Assembly: GCA_013399115.1 (NCBI GenBank)
Contig: VXAA01005662.1
Location: 207,996 to 271,995, forward strand
Direction: 5' to 3'
Length of the DNA: 64,000 nt
From: Anseranas semipalmata
Taxonomy: Eukaryota > Chordata > Aves > Anseriformes > Anseranatidae
Shown: positions 13,001 through 25,610 of the stretch, in pieces
Numbering within the stretch: position 1 is the stretch's first letter
Layout: every line of letters starts with the position of its first letter
The notes under the pieces: model-generated
The model's input: only the letters and a program-made list of their open reading frames with translations
What the model was told of the DNA's origin: nothing
Database searches by the model: none
Program-made: the position numbers and the translations under genes

Positions 13001-15423
13001 TCATTTACTTGTCATCTCTTTAGCCAACTGTGCTGCTATTATATTTCATAAACAATAGCTACTTTATTTAGACAAAAAGGAAGTGAACAACAAAAATTAC
13101 GTACACCAACACAACGACAGCATGGGCCAGATATCCAGCTGCTCTGAATTGACTTCAGAGGAGCAAGGCCCATCTGTGCTCACAAGTGGATGGTGATGCT
13201 GGGATTTGGAGAGCCTACAGGAGCTCTGGTTGCCACTTTGCCCAAAATTGACTCCACAATCTTGGACGGGTCACCTAAACCTTAGTGCTCCAGTTTTCCA
13301 TCTGTAAATACAAGGACCGTAGCCACAGAAAAACCATAAAACACAAACGCAAGATGCCACCGCGGGTGAGGGACTCGCTTGACTTTTCCCTACTATTCAA
13401 CTACAAACTATGAATTGTTCTGGTTTAACAAGCAGCTCCTGGCGTAAACAGGATGCTCCATCTCCTCGGTGTCAAAGGTGGAAGAAAATACTTCCTGAAG
13501 GGAATTTAATAAATTGCAGGCTTTTCTGGGTTTTGAATAAAATGAAATTATTAGAAGACAACTGAGCTTGATTTGTTTCCCACCAAACATCTGGAAGAGT
13601 GTGAAGCAGAGTTGCATGACATTGTGAGTTTTGAGAGACTAATGAATATTGTCCTGCCAATCTACTGGGGTTGCAATAATCAGCGAAGGTCACCAGAAAT
13701 CCTGAGACTGGTTTAAAAATAACAAGATATGAAAAATAAATAGGCAAACTGGGTATTTTTGCTGATGCTTTGAAGATTTTCCTTTAGCCCTTAAGAGTTT
13801 ACTTCTCTTAACCTGAAGGCTTAGAAACTTAAGAAAAAATAAAATAAAACTGTATTTGCCATGTAAGAAAAAATGCCAATGATTAGGACACTTGCAATAA
13901 AGTCATGAAAACTGGCAAGCTGCAAATCTCTCTTTGAAAGTATCTGTGTTCACTGTTCATAGAAGAAAAAAGGGATGGAGGATACTGTTAAAGCATATAT
14001 TTAAATTTCCTTGGATTTCTGAGCTGCTTAAAACCTTAAAATGTGACACTAACAAAATGCTGGGTTTAGCAATTCTATCCTAAAAAAAAACACCTATATT
14101 GGCATAGCATTATAAAAAGCTAAAATTCAAACACTGGAAGCATACAGGTTGATAGACCTCGGCTGAACAAGAATCAGACGGTCAAGTTTTATCACGTGCT
14201 GGCACACAACCAGCTGTCTCAGAGAGCCTGGGAGGGGGATTTGGTTCCCATGCAGATAAAGGTGACACCGAGGATCACACCGGATGCTACATCTGCACTG
14301 ATACTGCCAGCAGAGCCACCCACCGTCAACTCCTGCCCCGTTCATTGTTTTACTACTGCATTTCCTTTGCATCCCAGACCCATAATCCATGATGTGCAGA
14401 AGTACTATTACCTTGTTTTACAGACTGAGAAATCCAGGCCTTTTTTTCTACATTTAAAATATTCAACTCATGGGAGAATGTCATCTGTGGATGTACCACG
14501 CCATGGATGTTTTGGCTTATTTGTAATTTATGTTATTTTGACATTACTGTGGTCAATCACTGCCTAATTCTGACTGGTACCCATCAAGCCATTACGTCCA
14601 GTATCACCAAACCTGTTTATGTGGAATAATAATAAGAATCTAGAAATATATTCATGCAATCAAAGTTAAAATGAGACGATAGGCAGTATTTAAGAGTCCT
14701 GCCACAATTAAATCTTTGGAGCAAAAGCTTCACATTCAAGGCACTTCTTCAGTGTCATTTATTTTCATGGGCACAGAACTGAATAAACGCCTCCTAAAAT
14801 AAAGCTGATTTTTCAGACCAGTATTTAAACTTATTCTTTCTGTTAACTATGTCTATAAAATGTAGCAAGAGAGTATTCTCTGTAAAGAATATTATTCTGT
14901 GATCAACTATGTCTGTATGCACAGCTTCAAACTCAACTTGAGTGGATTTCCATATAGCGAGAACAAGTAACACAAGCAGCAGTCCTAGAAAATCTTTCAT
15001 GTTTCTACTTCTCCAGTGTAACAGTGCACCCAGCCTTTTCCCAAGCAGTCAGAAAAAGTGACAGGTTTAACTTTCCAGAAAACGGGATTTCATCATCTCT
15101 AAGATAAATGGGAAAAAGAAGCTACAGTGAAGGAAACTATTCTTGCTACGCTCCTTCACAAGAAGAACGATGATGCAAGTCTTGCTTTAGGTTCATAGGC
15201 AGCTCCTGCTCACAGCCAAAATAAAGATATCTAAAATTTTGAAAGGCATGTCCATTGTGAGGTTTCATTTAGAAAACAAGCAAGTCTTGATGATGTCTAA
15301 GCACATCCCCATCTTGTGTTCAGAATGGCATTTTAACAGAATTTCGTGGGCACTTACTTTTCAGTGATGTTGTTTTCATTCTATCTGAGAAAGATCATTT
15401 GTCAAAATCATGACATTTCCAGC

Positions 15424-15436
15424 AAAAAAAAAAAAA
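15424..15436. repeat. A13 homopolymer
   Basis: Thirteen A residues in unique intron sequence. Confidence 0.95.
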
Positions 15437-16976
15437 GAACAAGTAGAGCATTCAATACTAATTACATAGTATTCAAATGTTACTCCCATTTTGACTCACT
15501 ATTTTTTATTTATTAGGTTTTCTAGATGCTTCTGTTAAGGTGCTTTTACCTCTGTTGCAATCGGTGGGATTTTTCAGTAGGGAGGGAGCACCTCATAACT
15601 TTTGTCATGTGGTAAAGCCACATGCAAGTGCATTATTTTTCTTTTCAATAATAAATTTTTCAATTTTTTCAGTGGGAAAATCATGTGTTTCTAAACTTCC
15701 CCAACTGCAGAAGGCACCGTCTTCTTTGTTTTGACTTTTCTGGCTTTTGTGATTTAGCTTTGAACCTTGACATCACCGCCAACCCTCACATTTATATCTA
15801 GATTACAAGGACCGTGTTTGTAAACATTCACTGGTGGCATTTACTTTAGCAATCAGAAATCGGGAGAAAACCAAATATCCCTGGAGACAGGGATAACATT
15901 ATATTGCATTAACCTCCTTTCCTTGTTTTCATCTGTAGCCTTTGCAGCAAGATTGTTTGGCAAGGCAATGAAATTAAACTTTTATAAAGGACAAGAGGAG
16001 TAACTGTCACCAGTATGAAACTGGGGAAGCAGCATTTGCAAGCCATGCCTGGAAGGACTGGGATTTTCCATCAGTCGTGTTCTTGTGCCAAGCCCAAGCA
16101 AGGAGCTGGGACAGCAGCCAGGCACCCGGAGAGATGAGATCACTGCCGTGCCTTGGCGGGGTGAGAGGCAGGTAAAGCCAGAGCAGCAGCAGAGCAGGAG
16201 AGAAATGAAAACACTCTCCTCAGTAATTCAGAATATTAGGTAAACAGAAAAGGTTTTGACTGAAGTGTTGAGACCCCTGAAGTGACTCAGAGACCTCAAT
16301 TCATTCTCAAACACGCCCACGGTTCTTTGACTCCTGAGTTTTGGAGTAACGGTGGCATGTTGGCATCTAACTTGCTTTTGAGGATGGAGCTTAAATGCTC
16401 CTGAACAGGCAACAATTCTGGGTGTCCAGCCCCCAGTGGGTGGGAGACAGCTCATTCTGGGAGACCTCAAAGGACACTTACTTGCTGCCTGAGCTGCAGC
16501 TGCAATCAGTGCAGACATCTCCTAAAGAAATTGGGTATCATCTGCAAAATCCACCTGTGATCTTCAGTAGACATGCATGTGGATAGCATTATCTCAATAA
16601 TATACTACCTGCTCCTATAGCCAAGCTACCCTCAAAAACCCTACAGCAGTCTCGTTTTCTTTGGAAGCCAGGCAGCTATAGATCTGACTCTTTCCCTGTG
16701 TGAGAACCTCTTTAGGTTGGCAGTAGGAATGACTTAAAGTTTCTGAGAGCCTTTCATCTTCCTGAGACCCCCGAACATGCTCATACAACAACATGAACAT
16801 TAAAAGTTAGCTCATCCTGTTAATAACCCAGCCCGTCACTCCACACTCTCCCCTGGCAGCTGCCTAAGGGAACAAGCATTTCCTCCGGCACAGGCATTTT
16901 GATGGATGAAGAGAAAGCATTTCATTTTGACACTTGATTGACAGAGAGTGTCCCTGTTAATTATGACCAAAAAGAC

Positions 16977-16989
16977 AGAGAGAGAGAGA
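16977..16989. repeat. Short (AG)n tract
   Basis: Six and a half AG units. Confidence 0.88.
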
Positions 16990-18493
16990 AAGGAAAATGA
17001 TAATACAGCTCCATAACTAATTTTGGTGCCATAGTTAGAGGGGTCTTAGAAAATGCAGAGGCTGAGCTAAGACCACACAGTGCAAGGGGTTTATTTACTC
17101 TATTTCTTATAAAGCCAGGGTGAGATCAGCATCATGCCTGCTGGAGTTCAATATCAATGTAAAATATTGTATGCTCAGACTTGTGCAAATATGAAACAAC
17201 TCCCCGAATATGTCCAGATGTGTAGAAGCCACCTGTACTCCCACCAGAGGAACTCCAAGGTCCGTGGTGGACTTCATCCCTACCTATACCAGCGTAACGC
17301 GGAATGACGTGTACCCCCTCTGCATTTCTCTTTCTCAACACCTTGCAACCATTTCAGGCTCAGCAGTACAAGGCTGATGTGGGCTGAGCTGGTGATGGCT
17401 GAGACAAAGCTGTGTGCAGACACCCAAGGGGTTGGTCTGGCAGCCTGGGGAAGGGAAGAGCACCGAGAAAACCTTGGCACAAAAAGGCCCCCTGATCTTT
17501 TGAAACCCTCTCCTCTTCTCCAGCTTTCAGAGTCTAGAGCTTCACTTCCATCCACACACCTGAAATCACGGACAGAAAGGAAGAGCCAGAGAAACTGCAC
17601 TGCTTGTCCAGTGTCAAACAGCATACCCAGAGCAGACCGGGACAAAAACCATTCCTTAAAGTGAAGCCTCCTGAGGCCTCTAAGGGTTCAGTGGCAGCTC
17701 CCAGGCTCCTTGTGTGCAAATATCAGACATCAGACCAAGAGATGACCTGCTCCAGCAGGACACAGCCATCTCTGCACTGGGGGCTCGAGGACACCCCTGA
17801 AGCAGTGATCGCTGGTTTCACCCACCTGTGTTTCATGCACCCCATCAGACAGAAAACAGCCCCAAGCCACTTTTGTGCCTCCTCGCAGAGGCAGCGTTCT
17901 CTCACCTGAACGGCTGCCTCTGCATTTCTTTCCAGGTTTGCCATGGCAACAAGAAAACTACAGAGTACCAGTGTAAAATGGATGGGTTATGTTTTTAAAT
18001 CATCCTTCTGTCTCTAGCCGGGTTACGACATCTCCTAGCTACAAGACGTGCAAGACCGGCAATGCGCTCGCTACAAAAAGCTGCAAGCGAACTACACCCT
18101 CCTCTGGACAAATGAGAGGCTGGACCAGGAGCGTTTTCATCGGGGAGGCACTCACAAAACTGCAAAAGGACGTTACAGAGGCAAGCCAGGGTTTCTTAGC
18201 AACAGCATCGCATCTGGGTCCATTAACTCCAAATTCCTACACGAGTAAATCTTGAGCTAGGGAAAAATCATCGGAGGTTTATTGATAGCATGAGCTAAAG
18301 CGTGCATTTTGTTCAGCCTGATAAAGGAGAAAAATAAAAGGTAGCTGTTGAAAAGCAAAGACCAGAACTGACTTGTGTTTTTGGGGTAGACCCTTTAGAT
18401 ATCTTAAAGGTGTAGGACTCACAGCTGGCTTGCAGTTAGGTTACAGTGAGCAGCCATGGTGGATCTCTACCAAAGCTTCAGCTGCAGAAATTG

Positions 18494-18513
18494 CTCTCGC
18501 AGTTCTGCGAGAG
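18494..18513. repeat. Near-perfect palindrome with 9-bp arms
   Basis: The sequence CTCTCGCAGTTCTGCGAGAG has nine-base complementary arms around a central TT. Direct ATTGCT repeats flank it. The compact spacing suits a dimeric DNA-binding site better than an RNA hairpin. Confidence 0.7.
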
Positions 18514-20716
18514 GATTGCTATGGCCAAGAAGGCAACAGAAAGGAAGCTCATAAAGCACACCAAAGACAGAGGGAATTAGAGAGCAAGAAGAAATTCACA
18601 TAGAGCGGTCTGATTTTCCCCTTGCAAAGTGCTTTGTATTTGTGGGACCCCTTGGAGTCATTTTGTTGGCTTTACTGATTTATTGCACAGCACGGCAGAC
18701 CAAACAACAGTGGGAGAGTGAGGCCAGACGAGGTGGCCAGGAGGCTCCTCCTCTTCCTCCTTAACAACCATTTGCAGTATTTTCAGTCTGACTGTAGCTG
18801 ACAGCAGCTGTGACTTCATTTCACCCCTAAGGAGCTCTTTATTTTCACAGAGCCCATCTCTTGGAAACACGCAATGGTCTGGACTGCTCACTTTTGGTTT
18901 TTGAAAGCTAACTCTTAAATGCAGCCAAGCACAGACTGAAAACACCACAGTAGTAATTGAAGTGTGTGTTTTAAACCCATTTCAAAGATGATTTTAAGAC
19001 ACTCTCAGAGGGTAAGAGACAGATGCTGTTTGAAGCATCACAACACTTGAATGCGTGGAACTGGCCATACTGCACTTACACACAGAGCATGAAAACACCC
19101 AGGTTATCTGTACACGGTATTTCAGAAACATCACATTTTCATGGTCTATTCATACTACACCTACTTTTTATGTTTCCCATTAAAAGAGACCTTTTACTGA
19201 TGATCATTAAGTAATCATCAGAGGTTATGAAGTTAACTTGAGAAAAAGGAAAAAGAAGCACGTTTAAGGCCATATCAGTGCACTAGAAAGTCTCCTTGCT
19301 TGAAAAGGTCAGCTCACTTTAGGTTGTCCATTTGCATAAATGTTCAGTGTTCAGCTATTGCTCTTTTTCTGCTACAAATGGGAAGCCTGTATCAGATCCT
19401 GCTCTCACAAAGTTACCCACAGATACTGCTTTATAGTGAGACAAACAAAAACACCCTATAAATTTATAAGTCTACGGTGGTTTTGATTCATTTTACCGTA
19501 TGAAAATCTTTAGAATAGTTTAAAATTACACGTCAAAGGAAATGCTTCCATTGGTGTTCTGACAACAATAAAGGCTAGATTAGAATCTGGGAAATAATAC
19601 ACAGAAGAGAAGTAGCTGTGGTCAAGAAGTAATTTGCTTGTGCAATCTACAGCACCATCTGTCTAAAGCACGTTCAGGTGCCAATTACAGCACATGGGTC
19701 CACTGGATTCACCTAATAAGTTATTCGGCTGTAGATCAAATCCTTTCAACCCCTTTGTGATATGCACGAGGAGCCAAAATGATAAACCCTTTAATAATGC
19801 CGGCAGATAGCACGCGCTGAACTAGGAGTGAAGAGATACAGGTTTCTTTAATGAAAAGAACATGTGGTTTATCATGTTTTAGCTATTAAACTCAGACGAG
19901 ATTAGGTTAATGAAAAGCAACAACAACCTCCCTCCCCTCAAAATTGCGCCTTAGAAATGCTTGTGGCAAGGAGAGCATCAGGCACCTCCCGCAGTTACTG
20001 TTCTTGGGGGACACATCACCACCACCAAAAAATAATGTTTAGGACCTGTTTTCTGGCTTTCTCCACAGCCTCCTCTTGTTGCTCTTTCTAATGGCTTTTC
20101 TTTGTATGTTACACAAAATAAAGGAGCAGCTACACACTTGCAGCCTTTTTTTGCCACTTCTTAAACCCTCAAATATCTTCTGCCCTGAAAGGAGCTTTCA
20201 TTAGTGTGCATTTCCATACCAAGATGAAAGAAGAATGTGAGGCTAAAGTTTTCCCCGGAAAAGCAGGGGACCTCAAGCTGTTAATATGTCATTATGTTTC
20301 TGTTCATTAGCTTCTCTGGAAGCTGACAAATATGTTTTTAATGACTTTTTTTTCTTCTTTAATGCTCTTTAAAGTACTTTTCCCCTACTGCAGTGCTAAT
20401 AAGGTGTAAAAGTCTTGTCCTGGAACTACACACCATACTGCAGCTCACACTCTGCTGCAATTTTAATGGGAAAATTTTCTTGCAACTGCAACAGCAAATT
20501 AAACAGAGTATTTACTGGCACACAGAGTCAACTCATTAACACACTAAAACTTTCACAACCGATTTGGTCAAGATTCAATGTCCAATGTGGTTTAAAGAAA
20601 AAAGCATATAGGAGATTTTTAGTAATAACATAAGAATTCTGCTTGAACCCAGGTTGAATTTTTCACTGTCACAACTCAGCTGGTAAAAGCTGATATTCAA
20701 ATATATAGATACATAA

Positions 20717-20729
20717 ACACACACACACA
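20717..20729. repeat. Short (AC)n tract
   Basis: Six and a half AC units after an ATATAGATACATA stretch. Confidence 0.88.
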
Positions 20730-23568
20730 GGCTGCAGCACTATTCCCCATGTGGAACAGCATCCAGATCGAAGCAATTCTACTTCACATCTCTGCTCCAT
20801 TTGTTTGCAAAAGACAAAGGATTAAATAAAGAGCACTTCGAAGGTATCCACCAGTACCATGGTTCCCTCTGTTGTTCCCCAGCAAATCAATGAAGTGAAA
20901 TAAATCTTCTGTAAGGTTTAGACAGTTTTATAATTCAGAGCCAGATTCCAGCAGGAAAGACTTGCATCACTACCACACAGTTTATGGAAGATAGATGTTA
21001 GCACAGCGTCAAATTTAATCACAAATGACACGCTGCCGTTATTTGATTCTACTTATCAAATTTATTTATCTCAAATTGTTACTCTTCGCAAAATGCTGGA
21101 AGATGGCAACATTTGTCAGTAACATCAGTAAGGGAAAAGTGTGATTAGCGCACAACTTTCCCCACCTCCAGACCATTTAAGCAATTCCTTATTTTAATTC
21201 CTCATAAGTACAGCTTTTTAAAGCACATTTAAGTGTTTTGCTGAAGTGGGTTCTGGATAGTGATAAATGATTCATTACTAGGACAATTATCCAAACTGGG
21301 TCATAATCGACCATGCCATGCAAACTCAGAATGTGAAGTGGGAAAGCAGCATGTGACATAGCCAGCGATAACAGGAAAGAGACTGATTAGTGCAAATGCA
21401 TCCAAAGGGCAAATGTGAAGTTATTCAGATCATAATTTGTTCACAGCTCTCGCTGACCTTGTATGAGGTCTTAAATGGTTTGAGAAAATCTAGTAAAAGC
21501 AAAGATAAGTGATCTCCATTTTGCAAAGCTTGTGTGTGCTCAGCGTATAGTGGACCACGCAATTTTGTTAAGCCAGGAAACGTATCATAAAACATGGTGC
21601 ACTTCTGTTTCACCTGGGGGAGAAAGGTGCAGGTGGGTTGGAACAGGGACATTTGTAGAAAGAAAGCTGGTGATAATAAAAGCAAATACTCCTTCAGATA
21701 CCCAACACTCTGGAAACAAAAGGTAAGACTAAGAAATATAAACACAGATGCTCCTTAAACCAGTTATTTACAAAGCATAAATTATTGTGAGAGAGAGAAG
21801 ACAACATTCAAATGAAGTCATTCATGAAAAAATGTCCAATGCTTTTATGCAATGTGCGGTATAGGCCATATTGCTTCTTCCTTTAAAGCACACGGTTTCA
21901 GCCATCCACAGACAGGCAGATCACTGCTCTGTTCCTGCACTGCAATCTCCCAGCCTGTTGGCCAACCCTACTCTTGGCCATCAGCAAAGGAAGACCACAA
22001 CAGCATGCGCGCATCCACTCCCGCTCTGTTCCCAGGCCTTTGAAAGAGAAACAAAGAGGACAGACATCATCCCGTCACACAGCTTAGCTGGGGCTTGTGG
22101 GTTTGATGTCTGCCTGACGGGTGAGGGGTTTTTTTTGGCTTTATGCAAAGCACAGATGTGCACTGATGGAAAGCAAGGTTTGGACGAGCTTTACAACAGC
22201 CCTGAGCATATGAAGGAGGAGAATGTTGTCACAATAACCTTAAGAAATAAAACAGAAGCAGCTCCAGAAACAAACTCTTTCATCCCTGCCCTCCCCTAAT
22301 CACATACAAAGATGATATGGACTTTCAGAGGGACGAATTAATTACACAGTTAACCCAGCTCCATTTAACATGGCCATTGCTTTCTGTCGATAAGGAGCTA
22401 ACAATAAGATTTCTTCTTTCTTGAGAAAGCCTCCAGCCTTTTTTCCTTCAGTTACTCCTACACAGTGCTTTTCCTGTAACACAAATATCTGACTTTTTTT
22501 TTTTCTTTGATGGGGTAAAATAAACATGAGATGAAAAGGGAAAAGGGGCACACTTTTGGCTGGAAATCTGAGACTGAGGCATCCTTCTGCTTCCAATCAC
22601 ATCTTCCGAGTTGCCTCAAATGAGGAAAAAAAGAAAGCAGAAGGAGTCGTGAATTCATAAAAAGCACTACAATGGACTTAGCCAAGATCAGATTGCTTTT
22701 ATTTGCAGTGTAACTGATTTCTGGTACTTTTCAGTAAATTGGTTTAATTGTAGATCCGTCAATTCTCATATGGCTTAATTAAATACTGTCACTGCCAAGC
22801 AGTGTCGTGATGGGAAATAAAACACAACAGGCGAAGTTCTCCTCTTGGTTAAACTGTTGTAAACCCAGAGTAACTCCCCACAAGCCAGCACACTCCTGCT
22901 TGCACCCAGCTGCCAAAGACGAGGCCTGGAGTTTTCACACACAGGAACTGCACCCTAGAAATTGTCACTGAATTACCAACATACACAAACTCGCAAAGGA
23001 AGTGGGGCTGCAGGGAAACATGTGCCCAGCCTTTGCCCCAGTCATTCTTTCTCTACTGAGTTTCAAGTTGCAAGCCCCTTTTCAAAGCAACATTCCCAAA
23101 CCTCCTCCAAAGCTCAGCAACCATCTTCCTTTAGCTTCAGCATGCTCAGAAGAGTGCTCTAAACATCTGGAAAATGTGAACATGTGCTGATAGGAGCACA
23201 GTGAATTCATGCATCGTTATTACGTTTGTTACAGGACTATAAATACACATGCAGTTTTACAGGCATTCTGCTGTGTCTACAAATGCAAGGAAGTGCACTG
23301 ATGGTTACAACCCATCCTCCAGTTGGCATTTCTCAATCAGTGGGTTTACAATTTTCCAGGATGCACAGCAGGGTTGCAAGGTATGGAAAATTATATTATA
23401 ATTTCAGGCAAATAAAACCAGCTCCTACATCCTTCAAGGTCAAACATTTTTTCAGCAGCTCAAATAGCATATAAACATACAATTGCCTTATCATTAATGC
23501 ATTTTTAGGCATAGGAAATTAAAGAGAATTAGAGGCACTTTCATTTTAAATAAGGGACTACCAACCTG

Positions 23569-23587
23569 AAAAAAAAAAAAAAAAAAA
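23569..23587. repeat. A19 homopolymer
   Basis: Nineteen consecutive A residues followed by GAGAG. Confidence 0.97.
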
Positions 23588-24377
23588 GAGAGAAATTCAT
23601 CTCTGAAATAACATTTAGATAGGCCAACGGGTGACTTCTTCAACTGCCAAGTCCCAAACATAGGATGTCAAATGTGACAATGAGTGATGCACACACACAA
23701 GAGTTATTCATGCAAGAATCTTGAAGGGAGGGGATGCCTTTCTGTACCTTTATACTTTGATCATTAAGTTTCAATAAAAATAAATGAGTGCAAGTGGAAC
23801 TGAGCACTGGGTGGTGACTGGAAGGCAGGACACAATTTTGCATCCTTAAAGAAGAAAAGTAGAAAGGACACATTTAGACTGGAGATGGGCAACCCCTCAA
23901 CAGTAGCACGCCCAACTGTGTTTCTGGTTTCCAAACAAGAGGGCAAGGTTTCTGTGGGACATCCAGCTGTGGAGAGGGTGCTGTGGAGGGATTTATCAGG
24001 TGGTCCCTGCCTCCAGCTGAGTTCAGGACTCATGGTAGCACCAGTGCTGAGTCCTGCGTACACACCAGACCCACTAGTGAAAGGACATCACCCTGTAAAC
24101 AACCTTTAAAGGTCATTAACACATCCAGAGCAAATATAAATTAGCATATGCATCACACTTCACACCCCCACTGTCTTGAATGACAAATCTTTGTTGCCTA
24201 GGGATCAGTTCACCAATGCTCACCATCTATCTGGAGTTAACAGGTCTAAACCACATACGTTTCTCCTTTTAATTACTTGCATAGCACCCAATGCTTGTGG
24301 AGATATTTATGCCTGAGCCCACAGTAGATCAAACTGCTCCTGAGGTCAGAGCCTGTCAGATCCACTTGTTGCAGAGG

Positions 24378-25610
24378 ATCATAGAATCATTTAGCTTGGA
24401 AAAGACCTCTAAGATCATCCAGTCCAACCTTTAACCTAGCACTGCCAAGTCTACCACTAAACCCTGGCCCTAAGCACCACATCTACACGTCTTTTGAAGA
24501 CCTCCAGGGATGGGGACTCAACCACTTCCCTGGGCAGCCTGTTCCAATGCTTCACAACTCTTTCCGTGAAGAAGTTTTTCCTAATGTCCAAGCTAAACCT
24601 CCCCGGCACAACTTGAGCCCATTTCCTCTCGTCCTGCTGCTTGTTGCTCAGAAGAAGAGACCAACCCGCACCCTGCTACAACAGCCTTTGAGATAGTTGT
24701 AGAGAGCAATAATGTCACCGCTGAACCTCCTCTTCTCCAGGCTAAACAACCCCAGCTCCCTCAGCCGCTCCTCGTAGGACTTGTTCTCCAGACCCCTCAC
24801 CAGCTTCGTTGCCCTTCTCTGGACACACTCCAGCACCTCCATGTCCTTCCTGTAGTGAGGGGCCCAAAACTGAACACAGGACTCCAGGTGCAGCCTCACC
24901 AGAGCCGAGTACAGGGGGACAATCACTTCACTACTCCTGCTGGCCACACTGTTCCTGATACAAGCCAGGATGCTGTTGGCCTTCTTGGCCACCTGAGCAC
25001 ACTGCTGGCTCATATTCAGCCGGCTATCCACCAATACTCCGAGGTCCTTCTCTGCCAGGCAGCTTTTCCAGCCACTCATCCCCCAGCCTGTAGCGCTGTT
25101 TTGGGTTGTTGTGCCCCAAGTGCAGGACCCAGCACTTGGCCTTGTTGAACCTCATATAGTTGGCCTTAGCCTATCAGTCCAGATCCCTCTGTAGAGCCTT
25201 CTTACCTTCAAGCAGATCAACACTCCTGCCCAACTTGGTGTCATCTGCAAACTTACTGAGGGTGCACTCAATCCCCTTGTCCAGATGATTGATAAAGATA
25301 CTGAAGAGAACTGGCCCCAGTACTGAGCCCTGGGGGACACCACTAGTGACCGGCCTCCACCTGGATTTCACTCCATTCACCACAACTTTTTGGGACCGGC
25401 CACCCAGCCAGTTTTTTACCCAGCAAAATGTATGCCCATCCAAGCCATGAGCATTCCTTTTCCTCATCTCTTATCACTATGTTTACCCCCACATCCAGCA
25501 AAAGATTGAGATTCTCCTTAGTCCTCCTTTTCTTGTTTATATACTTATAAAAACATTTTTATTGCCCTTAATGCCAAGGATGCTCTGGCCTTTGGAATGA
25601 TACAGTGGGA
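24378..25610 (-). mobile_element. CR1 non-LTR retrotransposon copy, 5'-truncated and internally deleted
   Basis: On the minus strand this encodes fragments of a CR1 ORF2 reverse transcriptase. They include [17 protein letters not shown], the [14 protein letters not shown] motif, and FADD (codons at 25251-25240), the catalytic [F/Y]xDD of the palm. A C-terminal block follows with the [18 protein letters not shown] and [17 protein letters not shown] signatures. The 3' end on the minus strand is the ATGATTCTATGATC-type terminus at 24378-24390. Further upstream, at about 25480-25570, a different part of ORF2 (FYKYINKKRRTKENL) is fused almost directly to the late RT region, so most of the fingers and palm are missing. 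Stops and frameshifts split the frame (for example, stop at 24648). It is a dead copy. The 5' boundary near 25610 is approximate. Confidence 0.93.

Larger units (their letters stand above)
4344..24377. other. Unique intronic sequence, no gene recognised
   Basis: About 20 kb of AT-leaning sequence contain only short chance frames, simple repeats, the N gap at 8691 and a small palindrome at 18494-18513. A CpG-richer patch sits near 18018-18200. I recognise no retroelement, RNA gene or further exon in it. Confidence 0.55.
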
